DNA from: GCA-2687025 sp964473525
GTDB lineage: Bacteria > Poribacteria > WGA-4E > GCA-2687025
Reading direction: 5' to 3'
Assembly: GCA_964473525.1 (NCBI GenBank)
Contig: CAYYPK010000050.1
Coordinates: 1 to 42,638 of the forward strand
Length of the DNA: 42,638 nucleotides
The translations under genes and the position numbers were made by a program. Below are positions 8,252 through 16,226 of this stretch, one piece after another. Every line of letters begins with the position of its first letter. Position 1 is the stretch's first letter. The notes beneath the pieces are model-generated. The model saw nothing but the letters and a program-made list of their open reading frames with translations, was not told the DNA's origin and searched no databases.

Positions 8252-9597
8252 CTACGCTGCCCTTCTGAGTTTGCAGTGTTGTTCCCAGCGGTCGTTTTCG
8301 ACGATCGCGCGTAGGAGGGTGATGGCATCGGCTCCGTCTCTGCTCCGCGACATTCCTTGATGCTTGCATCGCCGGGATACGAGTAGATCAACCGTCTTCT
8401 CGACGATGCTAGAACTGATGGTGCGACCCATCTCCTGCCACGCTTGGTAGTCGACGATTCCCTCGGCATTCCCGGTCAGATACACCGTGAGGGTTCTCAG
8501 CGCTTCTTTTGCAGCGGCGTGGACAGGGACGATCTCGGCAAGTTCCGCCACCGCGCCTGACTGGTCGCCATGCCATAGTCGCGATAGCAGCGACTCGTTC
8601 AGCTTCCTCCGCTGATGCCACTGGTGGCGTCGTGGATAGATTTCGCGCAGCCCGTCGTACACACGCTCTTTCAGATGCCACCAGTCCAGAAGATACGCCG
8701 CCTTCGGGAAGTAGAGGTTGCGGATCGCGCGAATCCATCGAGCGCCGTCTCCCAATACCACCAGATGCTCGCGAGGAAGATCCAGGTTCCAGACCGGCGA
8801 ATAGACCATCTCGGCAATGCTCTGGTAAGGACCGAAGGACCCCGCATACTCCTTCCGCAGCAGCAAGGTGCGGTTCTTACTGATCTCCACACGATCTTCC
8901 GGATCATCTGTGAAGACGATCTCGACTTTCCCTTCCATCCCACGCGGTGACGCGCGACCAGGGACAAAGACACCATCGAAGCCCAGATAAGTCCGATGTC
9001 GAGGCGGAGAGGAAGGTGTCGACGGTTTCTTCTGACTCGCTCCACTGAGTCCAGACGACGCTGGTTGGATTTCGGCCAGCGCAGTCTTGATGGCTTTGCG
9101 CTTCGCCGTCTCGTATTCCTTGACTGCGTTGGCTTTCACCGGCGTCGCGGACTTCTGCACAAGTAACTGGATCGTCTTCGCGCAGAGCGACGCGTCGGTC
9201 AGTCGACGCAACACGGTGGAGGCGGTCTCATACGACCAGCTTGTGCCACACAGAACCGCGGTTTCCTCGAGCGCGGGCGTGACGTTGTGGGCAGGAAGCC
9301 ACGCCCTCAGACGAAAAAAGTGTGACCGCACTCCTTGCACCGCTGACGCGGATGCGGCAGCTCTACGTCTCCAAAGCTCGTCTTCATCTTGCGAGTGGCG
9401 CACCCATGACCCACCGTCTTAGGCGACGTGCACGTCGGACAGAGCGCCGTCGATGAGCCTTCTGCGACCTCGGAACCTAGCTGACCGCAAAGATCCCTCT
9501 TCACCTGCTGTCCCGCTACTTGGACGAACCGTTCCAGGTCATCGAACGACTCGAAGTCGTCGGGCGCTTCAATCGTCACCGTGATGCGCTTGGGCAT
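8252..9597 (-). CDS. Transposase made from two frames by a probable -1 frameshift
   Basis: The first frame starts with ATG at 9597 behind an AAGGA site and encodes 96 residues: an acidic N-terminus (EAPDDFESFDDLERFV), then a zinc-ribbon-like region with CPTC and CKECGHTFF. It stops at 9307. The second frame, -1 to the first, continues the protein from RLRAWLPAHNVTPALEE and runs to 8252, with the DDE-type core phrases YLGFDGVFV, VVLGDGARWI and LDWWHLKERV. Joined at the heptamer at 9313-9319 the product is about 448 residues, normal for ISKra4/ISLre2 transposases. In relatives the CGxTFF motif runs directly into the segment that is here in the second frame. A frameshift mutation in the T run is the alternative reading. 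I cannot decide between the two IS families by eye. Confidence 0.75.
9275..9319 (-). promoter_or_regulatory. Candidate -1 ribosomal frameshift signal in the transposase gene
   Basis: On the minus strand the heptamer T TTT TTC (9319-9313) is in the correct phase of the first frame. A 6-nt spacer that includes the zero-frame TGA follows, and then a perfect 7-bp stem, GGGCGTG (9306-9300) with CACGCCC (9281-9275), around an 18-nt loop. Slippery site, spacer length and stem fit the standard bacterial IS frameshift signal. Confidence 0.65.
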
Positions 9598-9701
9598 GAG
9601 AGCATCCTTCTCGCGGATCCTGTGTGAACCACACGCGTACCAATGCCCTACATGTGCCCCTAAGAAACCAACACGACAAGAACCGAGCCAGGTCTCAGTG
9701 C

Positions 9702-9724
9702 CCACAGGGTTTTACATGCATCCG
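9702..9724 (-). repeat. Right terminal inverted repeat of the insertion sequence
   Basis: Reverse complement of the left repeat with two mismatches. It lies about 105 bp upstream of the transposase start. The 136 bases from here to the next start at 9861 hold no recognisable feature. Confidence 0.8.
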
Positions 9725-9860
9725 TCGGCGCCCTGTCGAGGTGATATGTAATGGCCTTCGCCGACTATCTTCGGCGCGCGACCGTGTGGCAAACGGATAC
9801 CAGAATCGGTATGAAATTGGACGCTCTGACCCTTGGGCGTCTTGGTAGGGAGACGCCATC

Positions 9861-10055
9861 GTGACGCATGACAACTCGAGTCAGGTCATCGCCAACGAGC
9901 TGCGTCGAGTATCTATCCGCCATCGCGCAGGTCTGATCACCGACGAGCGGGCGCGCCAGCAGACGGCGATCCTGATGGCGAGACTGAAAGCAGTGGAGCA
10001 GACGGACATCGCTCGCACGTTGGACGCGATCCAAGCGGCGATGGAGAAGCGCTGA
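9861..10055 (+). CDS. Small hypothetical protein, first of an overlapping pair
   Basis: This 64-residue frame starts with GTG behind a weak GGTAGGGAG site and is predicted to be mostly helical and charged (VIANELRRVSIRHRAGLITDERARQQTAILMARLKAVEQ). Its stop overlaps the next start as TGATG (10053-10057), which suggests that the two are translated together. I do not recognise the family. Its position next to an insertion sequence and a frameshifted partner suggests a remnant of a mobile or phage-like segment, but nothing in it proves that. Confidence 0.5.
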   Translation: MTHDNSSQVIANELRRVSIRHRAGLITDERARQQTAILMARLKAVEQTDIARTLDAIQAAMEKR

Positions 10056-10627
10056 TGGTGACGAGAAGCCAGATAGGCAGAACGCTTGGGAAAGCGAAAC
10101 TCAACGGCAAGGAGGTCGCTCGCCTGCTCATTGAGGAGACGCGTCGCGAAGCCCGGGGCGAGGACAACACGCTCACCGACGCGGAGATGTCTCGACTCAT
10201 CAAAGACCTCGATGGCCGAGAGGGCCCACGATACAACCGCTATCTGAAGCTCGAGCGGAAGATGGACGACCTGCTGGCCGTTTCACAGATACACGCCTTG
10301 AAGACGGAGCGCGACCTGCGTCAGATCATGGGGACGCTGCAGCTGTATCACACGGAGGCCCGAATGCGGTGGCTCGCGATGGTGTCCGCGCCGATGGTCG
10401 TCACGCCGGCGCAGCAGGAGGAACTGGCCGAGCAGCAGCGCCGATGCCGCGTCAAGGAGCGAATACCGCTGCGTAGTGTGGTCGAGGGCCGCGCGCATGG
10501 GTTGGCGTCCGACGAGGTCCGAGACGGTTGGGAGTGGGAAGACGCCGAGAATGTCGCTGAGCACCTCGACCTCTATATATCGAAGCCGCGGAGGAGATCG
10601 CGGAGCTGGTCGACAGTGGCGCGCTGA
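10055..10627 (+). CDS. Hypothetical helical protein, probably frameshifted at its 3' end
   Basis: The 190-residue frame overlaps the upstream gene by one base. It is helical and charged throughout (TLGKAKLNGKEVARLLIEE, LTDAEMSRLIKDLDG, TPAQQEELAEQQRR) and I recognise no family. Up to YI at about residue 175 it reads as protein, then it changes to low-complexity Arg/Ser and stops. At 10574-10581 the sequence is a TATATATC dinucleotide run. Shifting frame there gives a continuous, protein-like extension (IEAAEEIAELVDSGALTLRG and beyond) up to about 10820. So the gene is probably broken by slippage in that run. No function can be assigned. Confidence 0.45.
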   Translation: MVTRSQIGRTLGKAKLNGKEVARLLIEETRREARGEDNTLTDAEMSRLIKDLDGREGPRYNRYLKLERKMDDLLAVSQIHALKTERDLRQIMGTLQLYHTEARMRWLAMVSAPMVVTPAQQEELAEQQRRCRVKERIPLRSVVEGRAHGLASDEVRDGWEWEDAENVAEHLDLYISKPRRRSRSWSTVAR

Positions 10628-10769
10628 CGCTCCGAGGCAGGAAAAGGGATGTCGAACGGGCAAGCAGGCGGATTCGTGACGACGGCGGGTCGCCAGCGCA
10701 GTATACGTCCGGCGCCTTCCCTCGCGTAGGCGTTCTCGTCAGCGAGCTATACGGCGCCGACCTGCCTGA

Positions 10770-11375
10770 GTGGGTGGAGCGCGTCGCCCGCCGTATGATC
10801 CGAGCGAGGGCGAAGACGGGTCACGGAGTCATGTCGGCGTCGCAGTCATCCCTCTGGAGTATCTGGGTCGATTGCCTCTCTCACGAAGTTTGGACCGTCG
10901 CGGTCATTACTCCGACGACTGGATGGACGACACGACGCATTTGAGAGCCGTCGAGAAGCTGTGCCTGGACGAGTATGGATGCTCGCTGGTAGACCGACTC
11001 TCTCAGCGCATCGAGGACGTGAGGGACGACCTGAGACTGTTCCTGACCCTGTGGGTGGGAGCCGAGGCCGTGTCACGTGCGGCAGGCATAGGCTGGGTCG
11101 ACGACATGAACGCTTTTCGCAGGGAACTGGAAGTGAGCATCGGGCATTACAACGTCCTCGCGAAGCCGCGGTTGGACACGTTCTATCCAGACGGGTACTG
11201 CGAGGCGTTTCCTCTACTCGGTATCCAGGAGGCGGAGCCTGACTGGCAGTTCCTGGACAGATTCCGGCAGGTATTCGATGGGATCATCGGAGGCGAATGG
11301 GGAGACGCCTGGCTCGTCACGACGGAGGATGTCGGCATGAGTTCCGCGTGCCAAGTCAAGCAACCTTGCGCATAA
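10770..11375 (+). CDS. Hypothetical protein, possibly the 3' part of the broken upstream gene
   Basis: The open frame is 201 residues, but only the part from about 10825 on looks like protein: VGVAVIPLEYLGRLPLSRSL, HYSDDWMDDTTHLRAVEKL, DLRLFLTLWVGAEAVSRAAG, FRRELEVSIGHYNVL. It may start at a later ATG or be reached by a second frameshift from the frame that carries IEAAEEIAEL. No recognisable domain, signal peptide or membrane segment is present. The gene lies directly upstream of the cluster 1 promoter. Confidence 0.4.
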   Translation: MGGARRPPYDPSEGEDGSRSHVGVAVIPLEYLGRLPLSRSLDRRGHYSDDWMDDTTHLRAVEKLCLDEYGCSLVDRLSQRIEDVRDDLRLFLTLWVGAEAVSRAAGIGWVDDMNAFRRELEVSIGHYNVLAKPRLDTFYPDGYCEAFPLLGIQEAEPDWQFLDRFRQVFDGIIGGEWGDAWLVTTEDVGMSSACQVKQPCA

Positions 11376-11376
11376 G

Positions 11377-11405
11377 TTGACACGGTCCTGTTTCGGTATT
11401 AGTAT
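11377..11405 (+). promoter_or_regulatory. Sigma-70-type promoter of cluster 1
   Basis: TTGACA (11377-11382), a 17-bp spacer and TAGTAT (11400-11405) form a good housekeeping promoter in an AT-richer intergenic patch. The first gene starts 255 bp downstream, so the mRNA would have a leader of about 245 nt. The leader contains an inverted repeat, GAGCCAG/CTGGCTC, at 11465-11480. The same promoter layout precedes cluster 2. Confidence 0.6.
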
Positions 11406-11659
11406 CTTGCAGTCGTCCCTTTCCGTAGATGTGCTAATAACCGAGTTGGTGGCGCGAGGCATGAGAGCCAGAACTGGCTCGGACAAGGCTCGCGCGGCCT
11501 AGGGATCTCGTGGCACGGTAGACGCGTGCCCATAGGTCTCCCGTCATACACGCCTCTCCACTACGTTGCACAGAAGAGGCCTTCCTCCTCCCGACCTCGG
11601 CGAGAGGTCGATTGCTCTGCATCTGTAACACTTGATCGTCTAGTGAACCTGTCTGTCAC

Positions 11660-12763
11660 ATGGGAGTATCCGTGGGTTATTCTGAATTCGCGATCATCCC
11701 TGTCCAGCTTGCGTTCGCAGGCTATGCGGCGGTTACGGACATCACGACACGGCGGATCCATAATCTGTGCAGCTACGGGCTGCTCTTTATTGGCCTGTGT
11801 GCGCAACTGCTGTGGTTATGGACGGGAACAACGTCACTTGCCGCGTTGCTCATGCAGGTTGGCGGCGGGGCCGCGCTGGCGGTCGTGCTGTTCTGGGCGG
11901 GCATCTTCGCTGCGGGCGACGCTAAGCTCTTGTGGGCGTTAGGCGTCTCGTTGCCGCAGTCGCTGCTGAGCGAGGGCGTTGGGATAGGCGTGTACGTCGT
12001 GGGGGTCAACAGCTTCCTGCCGTATGGGGCGATGCTGTTCGTCTACCTTGTACTGAAGCACCGTAGCCGGCTTTCGACACTCCGAAACCTCTCGTCCTCG
12101 ATGCTGGGGTTGGTGTCGGACCTGGCGGTGTTCTACATGTTCTACTCGGTGGTTTACGCTACGATCATCGCGGTGGATCGTGTGGCCGACGTATCGTTGG
12201 ACGCGCTCACCCTTATCATCGTGTCCTTCGCAGTGTACCTGCCGGCGCGGCGGTTCGCCCTTCGCCGCATCCGGGCGCCTCATCTGTGTCTCCTGCTGAT
12301 TCCGGTGTTCTTGACCACGCTGGTGGTGTTTCGTGTGCCCGCGGACATCTTCATCCGACGCGGGCTGTTTCTCCTGCTGCTGTGGCCGTTCGTCGCGTTC
12401 CTACGGGTTCTGATGCGGGCCGCGTCGACACAGGTTCTGGTAGCAGACCTGACCACGAACGCGCAGCCTCAGGAGCGCATCCTGAAGGTGACCACGGGCA
12501 GCGGCGCGGCGCTCTACATCAAGACGCCGGTGTCCGAGCCGCTACCAGCGACCGGCGACGAGGCGGACCCTACGGTGTACCCACGTGGCGACCGCTTCAC
12601 GGCTGACGAATTGGCAGACCTACGCCGGCTGTCGGATGAGGGGGCCTTCGATGCGTTCGGCGGACTCGTGACCATACAGCAGCCGATCGTGTTCGCGCCG
12701 GCGTTGCTCATCGGTCTCGTGCTGACGCTTCTGGCTCGTGGTCCATTCTATCTACTCTGGTGA
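11660..12763 (+). CDS. Archaeal-type A24 prepilin (class III signal) peptidase, cluster 1
   Basis: This 367-residue polytopic membrane protein has both A24 aspartates: D27 in AAVTDITTRRIHN and D87 in FAAGDAKLLWALG, 60 residues apart. A24 enzymes are membrane aspartyl proteases that cut prepilin or preflagellin leaders at the cytoplasmic face. After more membrane segments it ends in a soluble domain (VLVADLTTNAQP, FTADELADLRRLSDEGAFDAF) and a final membrane helix (IVFAPALLIGLVLTLLARG). That arrangement resembles the archaeal FlaK/PibD-type peptidases, not bacterial PilD. The usual N-methyltransferase half of PilD is absent. It is the first gene of cluster 1, and the next gene follows within 12 bp. 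Its likely substrates are the small proteins at 14839 and 17583. Confidence 0.8.
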   Translation: MGVSVGYSEFAIIPVQLAFAGYAAVTDITTRRIHNLCSYGLLFIGLCAQLLWLWTGTTSLAALLMQVGGGAALAVVLFWAGIFAAGDAKLLWALGVSLPQSLLSEGVGIGVYVVGVNSFLPYGAMLFVYLVLKHRSRLSTLRNLSSSMLGLVSDLAVFYMFYSVVYATIIAVDRVADVSLDALTLIIVSFAVYLPARRFALRRIRAPHLCLLLIPVFLTTLVVFRVPADIFIRRGLFLLLLWPFVAFLRVLMRAASTQVLVADLTTNAQPQERILKVTTGSGAALYIKTPVSEPLPATGDEADPTVYPRGDRFTADELADLRRLSDEGAFDAFGGLVTIQQPIVFAPALLIGLVLTLLARGPFYLLW

Positions 12764-12774
12764 TTGTCCGGCCT

Positions 12775-14730
12775 ATGAAGAAACCTGCCCTCAAGCACCT
12801 GGTTATCGCGGTCATCTTCGTCGTCATCCCGGCCGTCCTGGCCACTCCCACGATCTACCGGAAACTCACCGAGCGAAGCCGACTGCGTCGACTGGAGACA
12901 CTTCGACACGACGTGGCCGAAGAGGCTACGCAGCGGGGAGCCGCGCTCACGCAGGTGCTGTCGATGGACCTCCCTAACGACGCCGTGGTCCTCCTCTACA
13001 CCGGGGCCACGCGCGCTCAGCTCGAGCCGTGCGGTTGCTATGTCGGGCAGTCCGGTGGAGTGGAACAGCGCGCCGCGGCCGTGGAGCATATGAGGGACGC
13101 CGGGTGGGAGCCCGTCGTCGTGGACGCGGGCGCCTTTAGCGGCGGCAGCGCAGCGCCGGATCGTCTGCGAGCCGAGGCGTACACGTCTGCCATGAAGGCG
13201 ATCGGGTACTCTGGGGTCGCCGTCACTCGGGACGATGCGGACGGCTTCGCTCAGGGCCTGCCGACTGTAGACGCGGGTGGAGGGCATGGCGCAGGCGCGC
13301 TCCTAGTCGAGTCTCGAGGCCAGCGTGTGGCCATCGTGGGTGGGTCGTCGGTCGAGGACGCCGGACGCATCCGCGGCGAACTCGCGGCTAGCCAAGATCC
13401 CGACATGGTCGTGCTGCTAACCGACGCCACGGCAGCCGGAGTGGAGCCGCTGGTCGAGCAGGTCGATGGTGTGGATGTCGTTATCAGCTCCACGGCCGCG
13501 GCGGATTCGACCGCGGGCGGCGTCATGGTCCTGAGCTGCGTCCCAGATGGAGAGTTGCTAGGTTTCGCCGCGGTGCGTCCTGGCGCCTCGCTGGAGGTGG
13601 TCGCCCGCCATGACGTGCTGCTCACCGACGCGGCCGGAGGACACGCCGGCGTCGCGGAGATCGTGGCCGCCTTCTACGCCACTATGGAAAGCGACGTGTC
13701 TGGGGCCGTCGGGTCAGTGGTCTCCCCGCTCGCGGGATACGCGTCTGAGGTGAGCGAGGGCGCCTACGTAGGATCGGACGCGTGTCAGTCCTGCCATGTG
13801 GCCGAACACGAACAGTGGAAGGCCACGGCACACGGTCGGGCGTTCCACACGTTGCGCGCCGCCAAGCGCGACTACGTCCCGGAGTGCGTCTCCTGCCACG
13901 TCGCCGGCTACGGCCTCGACACCGGTTACCGTATCGCTAAGCCGGTTGAGGCGCTTCAGGGCGTCGGCTGCGAAACCTGCCACGGCCCCGGCAAACAGCA
14001 TGTCCTGGATCCTGCGCCGGAGAACATCCGCGGGGAGGTCGGCGCCGACGTGTGCATGAGCTGCCACGATCCGCAGCACTCACCGGGATTCGACCGTCTG
14101 GTACACGACGCCATGGCCGACGTCGACCACAGCCGACCGCCGGTGGACCTACGCCGCCTGTTGGACGACCGGGTCGCCGAGGGCGCGCGCCCGGATGTAG
14201 ACCTATTCGTCATGAGTTTCTGCCCGTGGGGAACCCGCGCAGAGAAGAAGGTGCTTCCGCTGCTGCGGGACTATGCAGACGACGTGGACTTCAACATCCA
14301 CTTCATCGTCAGCGACAAGCCGGAAGAGGCCGGGAACGCGCCAGACGTCGAGCTGTTAGAGCAGCCATCAGAGGAGACGCCAGAAGATCCCTTCGCCCTA
14401 TACACCGCCCTGCACGGTGAGCGGGAACTGGTCGAGAACTTCCGGCAGGTGTTGATCCAGCAGATGTACGCCGACGTGTTCTTCGATTACGTGCTCTGGC
14501 GCGCGGATCATCAGGAGGATCCATGGCGCAAAGGAGCAGAGCGGTTTGGCATAGACCCGAACCGCGTGACCGCGCGCATGCAGACAGATGAGGGACGAAG
14601 GTCGTTCCTGACGAACGTCGCGCGGTCGAGGGCCCTGAACGCGCGAGCGTCGCCCACGCTCGCAGTGGATGGATACATCTACACTGCGAGCGTATACACG
14701 CCGGGCAACGACGTGTGCGGCGCGCGCTGA
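12775..14730 (+). CDS. Phosphoesterase-like / four-haem cytochrome / thioredoxin-like fusion, cluster 1
   Basis: ATG at 12775 was chosen because it gives an N-terminus (MKKPALKHLVIAVIFVV) that matches the cluster 2 paralogue; a GTG at 12760 is also open. After the membrane anchor, residues ~70-310 resemble the calcineurin/UshA-like domain often fused to multihaem cytochromes, with LEPCGC (C86, C88) and QSGGVEQRAAAVEHM. A cytochrome c554-like domain then carries four CxxCH haem sites at C337, C371, C399 and C427. The last ~170 residues are thioredoxin/DsbA-like, with a single-Cys motif CPWG (C483), a cis-Pro loop ASPTLAVDG, and a C-terminal Cys. The protein should sit in the outer membrane-facing side of the inner membrane. 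A role in electron transfer to or from disulfides of the Cys-rich peptides is inferred. Confidence 0.8.
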   Translation: MKKPALKHLVIAVIFVVIPAVLATPTIYRKLTERSRLRRLETLRHDVAEEATQRGAALTQVLSMDLPNDAVVLLYTGATRAQLEPCGCYVGQSGGVEQRAAAVEHMRDAGWEPVVVDAGAFSGGSAAPDRLRAEAYTSAMKAIGYSGVAVTRDDADGFAQGLPTVDAGGGHGAGALLVESRGQRVAIVGGSSVEDAGRIRGELAASQDPDMVVLLTDATAAGVEPLVEQVDGVDVVISSTAAADSTAGGVMVLSCVPDGELLGFAAVRPGASLEVVARHDVLLTDAAGGHAGVAEIVAAFYATMESDVSGAVGSVVSPLAGYASEVSEGAYVGSDACQSCHVAEHEQWKATAHGRAFHTLRAAKRDYVPECVSCHVAGYGLDTGYRIAKPVEALQGVGCETCHGPGKQHVLDPAPENIRGEVGADVCMSCHDPQHSPGFDRLVHDAMADVDHSRPPVDLRRLLDDRVAEGARPDVDLFVMSFCPWGTRAEKKVLPLLRDYADDVDFNIHFIVSDKPEEAGNAPDVELLEQPSEETPEDPFALYTALHGERELVENFRQVLIQQMYADVFFDYVLWRADHQEDPWRKGAERFGIDPNRVTARMQTDEGRRSFLTNVARSRALNARASPTLAVDGYIYTASVYTPGNDVCGAR

Positions 14731-14936
14731 TTGTCCCGTCGTGGGCATTGAAGTCCACAGAGCGGCGGAGGCAGACATCGTCGCGAAAGCATCGCACAGT
14801 CACGACGAACGAACGGTCTCTTCGGAAAGGGAGAGAGGATGGAAGCGATTCGGAACGCAGCGCGGAAAACACACGAGTTCATCGTGTCCGACGCTGGACA
14901 CACCAAGGCGGAGGGAGTGATGTCGGTCGCGGCGCT
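14482..14936 (+). repeat. Direct repeat unit, first copy (thioredoxin tail plus precursor leader)
   Basis: About 455 bp here recur almost unchanged at 17226-17680, an offset of 2744 bp. The unit covers the last 83 codons of the fusion protein, the 108-bp intergenic region and the first ~33 codons of the small precursor gene. Identity breaks down at the start of the variable region of the precursor. Confidence 0.85.
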
Positions 14937-15153
14937 CGTTGGCGTCGCGGCGGTGGCGGATGCCCTGCTGCCGGATGTCGCCTACGCGTCCTGCACGGGA
15001 CACTTGGGCGGGCCGTGTGGAGGGCCGTGCGGCGGCGAGACGTGGTACGGCACGGTGCCGGCTGGACAAGGCGTGGGCGGCTGCCGGCTTGACGTCTGTG
15101 CTGCGACAAGTCACTTCGATAACTGTGGCATCGACGACTACTGCTGCGCCTAA
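14839..15153 (+). CDS. Cys-rich precursor-like peptide 1, cluster 1
   Basis: This 104-residue protein starts at ATG behind AGGGAGAGAGG. Residues 1-20 are basic/polar and end in SDAG. G20 is followed by HTKAE, with Glu at +5, and then by a hydrophobic stretch (VMSVAALVGVAAVADALL), which is the pattern of Flp-type (class III) prepilins cut after Gly by A24 peptidases. An alternative signal-peptidase-I site, AYA, lies directly before the first Cys. The C-terminal 53 residues hold eight Cys (SCTGHLGGPC, GGPCGGETW, GGCRLDVC, NCGIDDYCCA) and many Gly. The leader is nearly identical to that of the gene at 17583, but the Cys-rich part differs. I read it as a leader-plus-core precursor; a minor pilin is the alternative. 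Confidence 0.75.
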   Translation: MEAIRNAARKTHEFIVSDAGHTKAEGVMSVAALVGVAAVADALLPDVAYASCTGHLGGPCGGPCGGETWYGTVPAGQGVGGCRLDVCAATSHFDNCGIDDYCCA

Positions 15154-15172
15154 CTCGCCCGGTGGCCCGCTT

Positions 15173-15182
15173 NNNNNNNNNN
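15173..15182. other. Assembly gap (10 N) in a probable hairpin after precursor 1
   Basis: The ten undetermined bases are flanked by CGGTGGCCCGC on the left and GGGCCCACCG on the right, which are near-complements. The gap therefore probably interrupts the loop of a very GC-rich hairpin between the precursor and the next gene. Confidence 0.6.
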
Positions 15183-15226
15183 GGGGGCCCACCGCTCTCG
15201 CTAGCGAAGGGCGTTGCTCCGGCAGC

Positions 15227-16192
15227 ATGGCTGATTGGTTAGGTGCAACTCTGCGGATGGTTGAATGGACACGGACACTCACGGTCGTCGCATCGCTGGC
15301 ACTGTGCGTGTCCGTGTGCGCGCACGCGGGTGACATCGCCTTTGTCTCGGTCCGGGACGGACTGCCCAACCTGTACCTCATGGACGAGGACGGCTCGAAC
15401 ATCCGCCGGATACTGGACGCGCCCGATGGGATACTCGCCCCGGCATGGTCTCCGGATGGCGAGACGATCGCGGTAGGTATTGGTCGTTCCCTGTCTCTTT
15501 TCCGCTTGCGTGATCGAAGACGGACAGACCTCGACCTCCCCGGCGCCACGAACGACCTTCCATCGTGGTCGTCGGATGGGAAGCGCATCGCCTTCAACGC
15601 TGCCTTCGGCGGCATAGTGAGGGGTGTGTACACTGCGGACAGCGACGGTGGGCGCGCGGAGCTCCTCTCCCCGAGTCAACAGACGCGCACCGCGTGGTTT
15701 CCCGACGGGAACCGGCTCATCATGTCGGATCGTCCCGTCGCAGGCGCGCTTGCAAGTGTGATCTTCGCAGTCGAGGTTCCGGGTGGTAAGCGCAAACGGC
15801 TCACCGATGTCAACAACTGGAATTACGCTCCTGCCCTCTCACCGGACGGACAGACCGTAGCGTTCGCTGCCAAACCCGCCCTTCAGGACGATACGCAGAT
15901 ATACGTCATGGACCCGGAGGGTAGACGAGAGCGGCAGTTGATAGAGACGGACGGTAAGGTCTATGTGACCGGCTGGACATACCCGCACCAGGGAATCCTG
16001 TATTACGAGTGGCAGGGAGGCAATCAGGACATCTGGGCGGTTACGGGCGACGGCTCGCAAACGCGACGACTGACCCGTCACCCGGCGCAGGATCTGGATG
16101 CGGTGATGAGGCCGGGGCCGCTTGCCGCGAACCCGCTACGCCTCAAAGCCTCGGTTTGGGGTTTCATGAAGCGCTTGACCGCGTACAGATAA
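15227..16192 (+). CDS. TolB-like beta-propeller protein, cluster 1 copy A
   Basis: Start ATG at 15227 is supported by the paralogue at 17959, whose N-terminus (NDWLAMRRWM) aligns with MADWLGATLRM. The 321-residue protein has a signal peptide (LTVVASLALCVSVCAHAG), then DIAFVSVRDGLPNLYLMDED and blades such as WSPDGETIAV, WSSDGKRIAF, WFPDGNRLIM and LSPDGQTVAF. Near the end a conserved block (GWTYPHQGILYYE, PAQDLDAVMRPGPL) leads into the tail LKASVWGFMKRL. It is one of three propellers in cluster 1, each with the same tail. It is separated from the precursor by the gap and hairpin, so it may be expressed at a lower level. Ligand unknown; binding to the peptide product is inferred from synteny. 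Confidence 0.75.
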   Translation: MADWLGATLRMVEWTRTLTVVASLALCVSVCAHAGDIAFVSVRDGLPNLYLMDEDGSNIRRILDAPDGILAPAWSPDGETIAVGIGRSLSLFRLRDRRRTDLDLPGATNDLPSWSSDGKRIAFNAAFGGIVRGVYTADSDGGRAELLSPSQQTRTAWFPDGNRLIMSDRPVAGALASVIFAVEVPGGKRKRLTDVNNWNYAPALSPDGQTVAFAAKPALQDDTQIYVMDPEGRRERQLIETDGKVYVTGWTYPHQGILYYEWQGGNQDIWAVTGDGSQTRRLTRHPAQDLDAVMRPGPLAANPLRLKASVWGFMKRLTAYR

Positions 16193-16226
16193 CGCGTATC
16201 CCACGACGGGAGCGTGGAGGACGGAA

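Larger units (their letters stand above)
8204..9724 (-). mobile_element. Insertion sequence with ISKra4/ISLre2-type (UPF0236-like) transposase
   Basis: The element is 1521 bp long and bounded by 23-bp inverted repeats, 8204-8226 and 9702-9724, that differ at two positions (outer end CGGATGCATGTA, inner end CTGTGG). It encodes one transposase in two overlapping frames. No target-site duplication is evident: the 9 bp on either side, GGCTCTTTC and TCGGCGCCC, do not match, so the flanks may have changed since insertion or the true ends may lie a few bases away. Confidence 0.8.

Noticed and set aside
8195..9733. Target-site duplication flanking the insertion sequence
   Set aside because: The bases on both sides of the 23-bp inverted repeats do not match over 8 or 9 positions.
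14839..15153. Cys-rich peptide as a lipoprotein or c-type cytochrome
   Set aside because: The residues before the first Cys (AYAS or AYAA) do not make a lipobox, and none of the Cys pairs in the four peptides is a CxxCH haem site.
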